From: Lindgomyces ingoldianus
Taxonomy: Eukaryota; Ascomycota; Dothideomycetes; Pleosporales; Lindgomycetaceae
DNA: 64,000 nucleotides
Direction: 5' to 3'
Assembly: GCF_010093535.1 (NCBI RefSeq)
Contig: NW_022985190.1
Coordinates: 730,169-794,168, forward strand
Below, piece by piece: positions 56,748 through 64,000 of this stretch. Position numbers and translations under genes: made by a program. The number at the start of each line of letters is the position of its first letter. Positions within the stretch are counted from its first letter, which is position 1. The notes beneath the pieces are model-generated. The model did no database searches. It saw only the letters and a program-made list of their open reading frames with translations, and was not told the DNA's origin.

Positions 56748-56899
56748 TATGCCTTTCTAACCTAAAACTGCTTGCTGTGAATATAATAAGCCTACTCTTA
56801 CTAGCATCTAGGCGCTCTCTTATATTAGTTTTAGCCTTTTAAAGATATAAAAGACTTTTCTTATTCTAATTCTATTAATTAAGTTAATACTTAAGCAGT

Positions 56900-57800
56900 T
56901 GTAAAAATATAAGAATAAGCCCTAAAAAAAGGCCTGTTACATAGAGAAACTTTTAAAGCTTAATAAGCGCACAGAGTAATAATTAGTATAACACTTAAAG
57001 TAGTTTCTTTTTAAAATGTATAAAGTACTTGCTACTTCTAAAAAAAAACAACTGTAATCTATGTTAATATAGTAAAGTAATACCTATAAAAAAATAAGTA
57101 CTATGCATTTAAACTATGCGCTAAGCTTTACTTTAAGCCCTTTTATAAGCTTAATTATTGTTGCTAGAGTGCCTATATAAAAACCTAAGATAATAATAAC
57201 TTTAAATATGTCTACTTCTTTAATAAATTAACTTTTAAAGTAGGACTTATCTCTACTACCTAATACTATAAGTAGAAGAAGGGGGCATTATGTGCATATA
57301 AATCTTAATACCTAAAGCCTACTTTTAAAAGTAGGAGAAGCTCTGTTAGAGTATAAGCAGCTATATCCTAGGATTTTAAGTTAGAGCTAGTTATACTGCC
57401 TTAAAGTAAGTAAATAAACTTAAGAAAATACTATAATAAGGTTTTAGCTACTTACATGCAGCTATTTTATGCTAAAGTTTTTAAAAAACACAGTATTACG
57501 TTGTAGTAAAAGAATAGAGCTTTATACTATAGGTTAAAGATAACTACAGGTTTCTAAGAAAAGCTTTGCATAGATTATATAGTGTAGCTAGCATAAAGTC
57601 TTAATTTAAATCCTATTAAAAACTTTTAGCGCATTATAAAGATTTAGATTTTAAAAAAAAGACACTAAATAAGTAATATTAAAAAGATAGAGTCTATTCT
57701 AAAAGAGGAGTAGGATAAGTTAAAGCTAGAAGATTAGCAGAAGTGTATATTATTTATGCCCTAGCGCGTTGCTGACGTTAGGGCTGCCTAGGGAGGCTCT
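56900..57800 (+). pseudogene. Tc1/mariner DD34E transposase remnant
   Basis: Scattered frames on the plus strand give the C-terminal half of a Tc1/mariner transposase. SLNLNPIKNF.RIIKI lies near 57,600 (where SPDLNPIENLWRIMK is usual, with the catalytic Glu changed to Lys by G-to-A). Further on, near 57,735-57,800, is CILFMP.RVADVRAA.GGST. Upstream, near 57,280, GHYVHI-like sequence replaces the usual HVMVWG. The terminal inverted repeats were not found. Its DD34E motif differs from the Fot1/pogo type elsewhere in the window, so it is a separate lineage. Confidence 0.7.
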
Positions 57801-58008
57801 ACCTGCTAGTGAATAATTGCTACTTTAAAAGATTCTCTGTTATTAATTTTATTATATAAACTAAAAGCTTTAATTTTTAATTGTAATCTATCTCTAAAAT
57901 CCTTATAGAAAACTGCGTGGGCAGATTGTATTCGCTTGCGCACGGTGCAGAGGATGATCACTTCCTGGCACCTACTGTACACAAGGATTTTCCTCTTAGT
58001 TAGTAGCT

Positions 58009-58072
58009 GTAGCTAATATAGCTAATTCTTTACGCGCTAAGCGTAATCTAGGCTATGTTAGCATAAACTAGC
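58009..58072 (+). mobile_element. Fot1/pogo-family fragment
   Basis: About 64 bp (AGCTAATATAGCTAATTCTT through GCATAAACTAGC) match the left arm near 32,690-32,755. It is cut off on the right by the insertion of an LTR element; the rest may lie beyond the window. Confidence 0.6.
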
Positions 58073-59132
58073 TGTAACGATTCTCATGAATCGTTCCATC
58101 TCGGGCGTCCTAGAACCTCCGGAAGACCCCCGTATTGGCCTCGACCCTGACCTGGCCCTGACCTCTGCTGTTACCCCTATTCCCTTATGTATTTAGTTGC
58201 ACTTTGCCTCTGTAGCTAGCTTAGTAGTTTTCTAATATCCTCTTATACAAGGCCTATAGGTGTTAATAGCATTCCTAGGTTTTAAGTCCCTACGCACTTC
58301 TATATGCCTCTAAGTAGATTTCTACTGCATTTAGACCTATTGTCTTACCTGTGCTATTATATTATATTAAAAAACTTACTTTTACTAGTAACAGCCTTAT
58401 TATAATATTATACTAATTATTTATTTAACTATGTTTAAGCTTTAAAACATGTTTAATTTAGTTTAGGTTATAATACTTACACACTATTATATTAAACTAT
58501 TTAGTCTATAAACTAGATTTTATTAACCTTTAGTTAACTAAAGCCTTTAGGTTTAGAACTTCCTATCCTCTACAATTAGAATTGCCTTTAGAAAAGTTGC
58601 AAAGAATGCGCTAAGGTAGAAATTTAAAGACTACTAATAACCTATTAGAATTAGAGACAACTACTAATGTCTAACTCTTAACTACTAACCTCTAACTACT
58701 AAATCACTCTTAATAATGCCTTAAATTACTACTACTACTCTATAGCAAGAGACCTTTAAGGCACCTCTAACAACGTCTAAATGTTACTATACTAAACGCA
58801 CAACTAAGATTAATAACTGCGCAGATAGCAAAGAATAAAGAGCAAGTCTTAATTATTAACTAGCTAGACATCTATACAGATTACTATTAGAACAGGCGCG
58901 TATAGCGTTTAGTGTGGAGGACACTGCTAGCAGTGTAAAGGAATACTTAGTAAGGACACCTAGCTAAATTAGACTAGTTTTAGTTTAAGAATGCAGAGGA
59001 CATAACAGTAATACTTTGTACTATAACTACTACTAATAGGGACTATTAGTCTATAGAGGGAGGGGTAGTGTAATAATTCTTATAAATTGTTCTATCTTAG
59101 GCGTCTTAGAACCTCTAGAAGGCCTCTGTATC
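58073..59132 (+). mobile_element. Non-autonomous LTR element, family B, interrupted by a family A insertion
   Basis: The 5' LTR is 58073-58361 (289 bp). The interior, 58362-59068, is colinear with the beginning and zinc-knuckle part of the family A element but lacks pol. A purine tract (GAGGGAGGGGTAG) precedes the 3' LTR, of which only 64 bp (59069-59132) is seen before a family A element inserts. GTATC at 59128-59132 would be that insertion's duplication. Confidence 0.8.
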
Positions 59133-62100
59133 TGTAACGATTCTACGAATCGTTCCATCTCGGGTCGCTTGGACCCTATCCGAAGGGTCCCCGTATCGGC
59201 CCCGACCATAACTCAACCTAGTCCCCTGCAGTTACCTCTATTCCCTTATGTATTTAGTCGCACCTTGCCCCTGTAGCTAGCTTAGTAGTTTTCTAATATT
59301 CTTTTATATAAGGCCTATAAGTGTTAATAGCATTCCTAGGTTTAGAGTCCCTACACACTTCTATATGCCTCTAAGTAGATTCCTACTGCATTTAGACCTA
59401 TTATCTTGCCTACGCTGTTATATTATATTAAAAAACTTACTTTTACTAGTAATAGCCTTATTAATAATATTACATTAATTATTTATTTAACTATAGCTAA
59501 CTCTAAGAAGTGTTTAATTTAGTTTAAGTTACTATTTTTACACACTATTATATTAAATTATTTAGTTATTATAAATAAGATTTTAAAAACTTTTTACTAA
59601 CTAAAGCTTTTAAGTTTAAAACTTTTTATCCTCTATAATTAAAATTACTTTTAGAAAAGTTATAAAAAGTGCGCTAAAGTAGAAACTTAAAGACTACTAA
59701 TAACTTATTAAAATTAAAGATAACTACTAATGCCTAACTCTTAACTACTTTTAAACCTTAGTATAAAGCTTACAACACGCTCTAGCTATAGCTAAGGTAA
59801 GATGCTTACTACTAAAGCTAAATAACTACTAACCTTAATAGCTAAACTTTTTTTTTATAAAACTTAAAGCTAAAAACTTACTAAATTTAGAGTTAAACTC
59901 TAGCAGTATAGCTTTTAAAAACTAAGTTATTTAATTAAAAGCATAAATTAAATAGCTAACTAGATTAAAAACTATTAGTTTTAATTAACCCCTTCTAACT
60001 ACTAAATTACTCTTAATAATGCCTTAAATTACTTTTACTATACTAATAGTAAAAGACTTTTTAAGCACTTTTAAGCACTTTTAAAGCTACTTTACTAAAT
60101 ATATACTTAAGATTAAGAACTTTATAAATAGTAAAGAACCTATGTTTAAATAATAGTAAGCTTTTATTATAAATAGACTTAACATTAATTTAGATTACTA
60201 TTAGAGTAAGTGTGCACACATAGCGTTAGTATAGAGACACACTACTAGCATTACAAAGGAATACCTAGAGCCTAGATACCTAGCTAAATTAGATAACTTT
60301 TAGTTTAGAAACATAAAAAAATAATTAAGCTTTTATAAATATACTTTATTACTAGTAATAAAAAAATAAAGGTGTAATAAGCGTTTTAGACTTTAAAAAT
60401 AAGTAAAAAAAAAGTGTTTTCTGCTTTTAAAGCTTACTTTATTAGTACTGCTATTAAAAAGTCTATATTAAAGTTAAAATAGTTTTTTTACTTATAAAAA
60501 AAATACTATTTAGCTTAAAAGTACTAAACTTAGGTTTTAAACATACTTAAAAAAGCTTTTTTAAGTTAATAGTAGCCTACTTAACAGCTTATAACATAAA
60601 AAGAAGAAACACTTTTACTATTTTAAAGTAAACTATTAACTACACCTAACATTTTAATGTTAGACCTATTATAAATTAATCTTAAAAAAGTTCTAGTAAT
60701 ACATCTAAGGCAGTATACTATTTAAGTGCACCCTAACCTGCACCTATGTTAGTACCCTAATCTACCCTAGCTACCCACTAACAACCTAGCTAGACACCTG
60801 CCTCTAAAAGACAGACAACTTCTAGTAACTATTATAATTATAGTAAACTAAAACATTTTACTAGTAATTATTTTATCTTTAGAGTATAAAAAATTAAAGT
60901 AAAGTAATAAAAATTTAAGAAAAAGTTTATAAATATAAATAATTATAACTTAGATTTTTCTTAGATAGAAAATAAAAATGCTTAAAAAAACCTTTTATTT
61001 TAAGCTTAAATAAGTATAACTTAGTAAATATTAACTTATTACACTTATTTAAAGGAAAACATTTTTAAGTTTTTACTATTTTATGCTTAAAAGGCATTAA
61101 AGTTTAATTAAATTTCTTAGTTAATACTAGCGCATATAGTTTTCTATTTATTAACTTAATAACTACTAAGTTTTTATTTTAATGCTTTTATATCTTTATC
61201 TAACACTTACTTTTTAAAGTTATAGTTAAGGGCTTTTAAGACTAAATCTAAGTTCCTGTCTACTAGTATATCTGCCTACACATGCAAATTAATAGTAGAA
61301 GCATCTAAAACTGCCCTTTTATAATTATAAACCTTAGCTTATAAGATTATATTATTAGCATTAAATAGTTACATTATTTTAAACTCTAACTAGATATAAA
61401 AAGAATTAGATTATATAGCTTAATAAGTATTTTACTACTTATAAACTTTTACTGCTATTGCTTATGCAATTAAACTAGCCTACGCGTAATAAAAAAGTAA
61501 AGTTAGATATTAGATAACACAACGCACTATAGAAAAAAGACTATATTTAGTAGTTATGCAGCCTAATAATTAACTGCATTAAAAGTTTACTAAGGCTACT
61601 AAAATTATACTACTCTTCTATTACTTATAGTCTAAAAATACTTAAATTATTAATCTGCTTATCTGTTAAAAAGTCTAGAATAAGTTTAAAAGACATCTAT
61701 TTCTTTACTATTACTCTTATTTTAGCAAATGCTTTCTATTTTAATATAAAAAGAAAAAAAATAAGTTTTTTTTAACTTTTATTTATAAAATTAAGTGTTT
61801 AATTAAAGATAAGTAAGCTTTACTATTAAATAATAAATATAAAACTAAAGTATTAGTAAACCTTTAATTACTATTTAAATACTGTTAGTACTAAGACATA
61901 TTTAGCTATACTGCAGCCTAATAATTACTAGCACATTGCTTATACAACTATAAGATTATTCTTACAGAACCTCTGCCTAACAGTTACAGTCTATTGTACA
62001 AACAGAACCTTAAGGAGCTAAAGGTAATAAAAAATATGTTATAAATAATCTAAAATATAGCTTTATTAAGTAGAGTTAAAGCTCTTTTGCATTTCTTATT

Positions 62101-62318
62101 TTTTATGTATAAAAACTAAATAGTAACTTATATATCTATGTTAATTACTGCAAACTTAATGCTATTACTTATAAAAATGTGTATCTAATACTATGTATAG
62201 ACAAACTTTTATTAAGACTTATAAAGGCAGCTATCTTTATAAAGTTTAATATTTGTGTAGCTTTTAATAAAATTAGAATAAACCTAAGCTTTAAAAAGTG
62301 TACTACCTTTTAGACATA

Positions 62319-63418
62319 ACGTACTTCATAGGCGAGTTGCTCACACACCTGAGTCGCTCACTTTTGCTAAGACCCCACTAAACCACCCTTCCTACACTAA
62401 TGCATTCCCCACAACACTACTTAGACGCGCTAAAAGAACGTTAGATACAGCTTACGCTCTAAGCTTTTAAATAAGACATAAAACTCTTAAAGAAATATGC
62501 TATAGCTATGTGCAAAGTCCTATAAAAAATAATAAATAACTACAGCACTAGACAACCTTTACAAGCTAATTCTACAGCTAAATTATAAAGGCTAGGCAAT
62601 AAAAAGAAGCAGGTGATTATTAAGACTATACTTAAGCTATATGCGCGAGGAATTTCCCCTTAGATAGCATTTGTGGCTAATATAGCTAATTCTTTGCGCG
62701 CTAAGCGTAATCTAGGCCATGTTTGCATAAACTAGCCTAGTATGTTTATAAAGTGTTATTTAGAGCTTAAAGTAACATTTAAGCGTAAGTACAACTATAA
62801 AAGAGCCCTCTACAAGAGTCCTAGGGTAATTTAGGGCAGGTTTAGCCTTATAGAGAATATTAAAGCTAAGTATAGCATCTAGGATAATAACATGTACAAC
62901 TTTAGCAAGATAGGGTTTATAATTAGCTAGATATCTCTTAACTATACTTGCGCTTAAAACTTTACTTTAAGCTCTAAATAACGCTTCACAAACGTACTAG
63001 GCTAGTTTATGCAAACATGGCCTAGATTACGCTTAGCGCGCAAAGAATTAGCTATATTAGCTATAAATGCTATCTAAAGGGAAATTCCTTGCGCATATAG
63101 CTTAAGTATAGTCTTAATAATCACCTGCTCCTTTTTATTGCCTAGCCTCTGTAATTTAGCTGTAGAATTAGCTTATAAAGGTTGTTTAGCGCTGTAGTTA
63201 TTTATTGTCTTTTACAGGACTCTGCACATAGCTATAGCACATTTCTTTAAGAGTTTTATGTCTTATTTAAAAGCTTAGAGCATAAGCTGTATCTAACATT
63301 CTTTTAGCGCGTCTAAGTAGTGTTGTGGGGAATGCATTAGTGTAGGAAGGGTGGTTTAGTGGGGTCTTGGCAAAAGTGAGCGACTCGGGTGTGTGAGCAA
63401 CTCGCCCATGAAGTACGT
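62319..63418. mobile_element. Second fold-back Fot1/pogo derivative (1,100 bp)
   Basis: Exactly the same length and structure as 32,339-33,438, but with more CG words at its ends (GAGTCGCTCAC, GAGCGACTCGG) and fewer C-to-T changes. It is flanked by TA (62317-62318 and 63419-63420). The uninterrupted sequence of the host element at 52,735-52,745 shows a single TA, so the TA duplication is proven by an empty site. The left arm encodes the same N-terminal transposase part (FKRKYNYKRALYKSPRVI), with stops. Confidence 0.88.
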
Positions 63419-63498
63419 TAATATAGAATATATAAGTGTAAAGTTCTGCTTTTTAGATTATGTAATAGCCTAGCAACTTACTAGCACTATATAAATAA

Positions 63499-64000
63499 TT
63501 AGCGGAGCTTGCTCTGCTCCTTTCTATAGACTTTAGTTTTCTTTAGTTAGGGCTTAGCAGCTAAGAATTACTGCTTTTAGCCTTTTTAGGCTCACGTAAG
63601 CATAAAAACAGCAGATCCTTAGATAATTATTTCCTGCGTAAAAACTAAAACCTTGCTGCGCGTGTTGTCTAATACCTGTCTAATACCTTCTGCTATAACC
63701 TACAACATAGTACCTCTACTATTTAACACTAATAAACCTCTTTTACTTTATAATAATTATTATCACCTTATAGATCTACAAAAAGACAGGACGTTCCTCT
63801 AATAAAAGGTTTAATGTGCGCCCTATAATACACAAATCTAGGCAAGGAAGCGCTCTACCTAGGGCAGCCCTATACCTCTACTGCTAGCTAAGAGGCGCGC
63901 TTTTACTAATATTACATATGTTGCAAATAACAGACTACAACCCTATATCCTGCTGTTGTCTCCTCTAGTACCCCTATGTTGTTATTGTTCTACGCTATTA
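63499..64000. other. Unidentified insertion at the window end
   Basis: Similarity to the reverse transcriptase of the family A element stops at about 63,498, and new sequence begins AGCGGAGCTTGCTCTGCTCC, which has a GGAGC/GCTCC-type inverted repeat. The remaining 500 bp is moderately AT-rich with some CG. No protein is recognised, and the other end is not in the window. Confidence 0.4.

Larger units (their letters stand above)
42250..64000. repeat. AT-rich RIP-mutated transposon block 2 (continues past the window)
   Basis: Same composition and mutation pattern as block 1. Almost the whole span is accounted for by the elements listed below; the remainder (about 42,250-42,507 and 42,714-42,803) is AT-rich debris. 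Confidence 0.92.
59133..64000 (+). mobile_element. Second family A Ty3/gypsy copy, cut by the window end
   Basis: The 5' LTR is 59133-59422 (290 bp). The interior follows the 49,550 element closely through gag and into reverse transcriptase. It is interrupted by a fold-back Fot1 derivative at 62319-63418 and then, at about 63,499, by other sequence. The 3' part lies outside the window. It is as heavily mutated as the first copy. Confidence 0.85.

Overview
The window comes from a filamentous ascomycete (Pezizomycotina). The evidence is short 53-72 bp introns with GT..AG borders, fungal gene families (ornithine carrier, peroxisomal PMP24-type protein, Pth11-like rhodopsin-domain protein, fungal C2H2 factor), and long AT-rich blocks of transposons destroyed by repeat-induced point mutation (RIP). 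The class cannot be fixed from the sequence alone.

Layout. (1) 1-13,200 is ordinary gene-bearing DNA: the 3' part of a mitochondrial ornithine carrier gene, a five-exon peroxisomal membrane protein gene, a lineage-specific hypothetical, a 664-residue protein with 15-residue repeats, and a four-exon seven-TM rhodopsin-domain protein, all on the plus strand. (2) 13,210-38,070 is an AT-rich, RIP-mutated transposon graveyard with no intact gene. (3) 38,070-42,250 is a normal-composition island with one gene, a minus-strand C2H2 transcription factor. (4) 42,250-64,000 is a second AT-rich block that runs off the window.

The AT blocks can be resolved into named insertions by LTR pairs, target-site duplications (TSDs) and degraded protein frames. 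They hold a Ty1/copia-type element (17,167-32,018, minus; TSD ATAAG) split by a chromodomain Ty3/gypsy element (21,122-28,809, plus; TSD ATAGA). There are two more Ty3/gypsy elements, 42,809-48,470 (minus; TSD ATTTC) and 49,550-56,747 (plus; TSD TATGC), and a second copy of the latter family begins at 59,133 and runs out of the window. Non-autonomous relatives of that family lie at 33,593-34,983 (TSD AGAGT) and 58,073-59,132. A small LTR element with internal hairpin repeats lies at 15,180-16,880. There are three solo LTRs with TSDs, one Fot1/pogo element with a degraded DDE transposase (35,094-36,959), and two 1,100-bp fold-back derivatives of it (32,339-33,438 and 62,319-63,418). Several Fot1 end fragments and a Tc1/mariner DD34E remnant (about 56,900-57,800) complete the set.

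The most notable signals are in the mutation pattern. Within the AT blocks the trinucleotides TCA/TGA and CCA/TGG are almost absent while ACA and GCA stay common, so the mutated cytosine sits in a pyrimidine-C-purine context. In every element with two ends the outermost part is spared and mutation rises inward, so the two LTRs of one element are mutated in opposite halves. Other points to check are the fold-back Fot1 derivatives that keep only the DNA-binding end of the transposase, and a long unassigned reading frame after pol in the 21,122-28,809 element.
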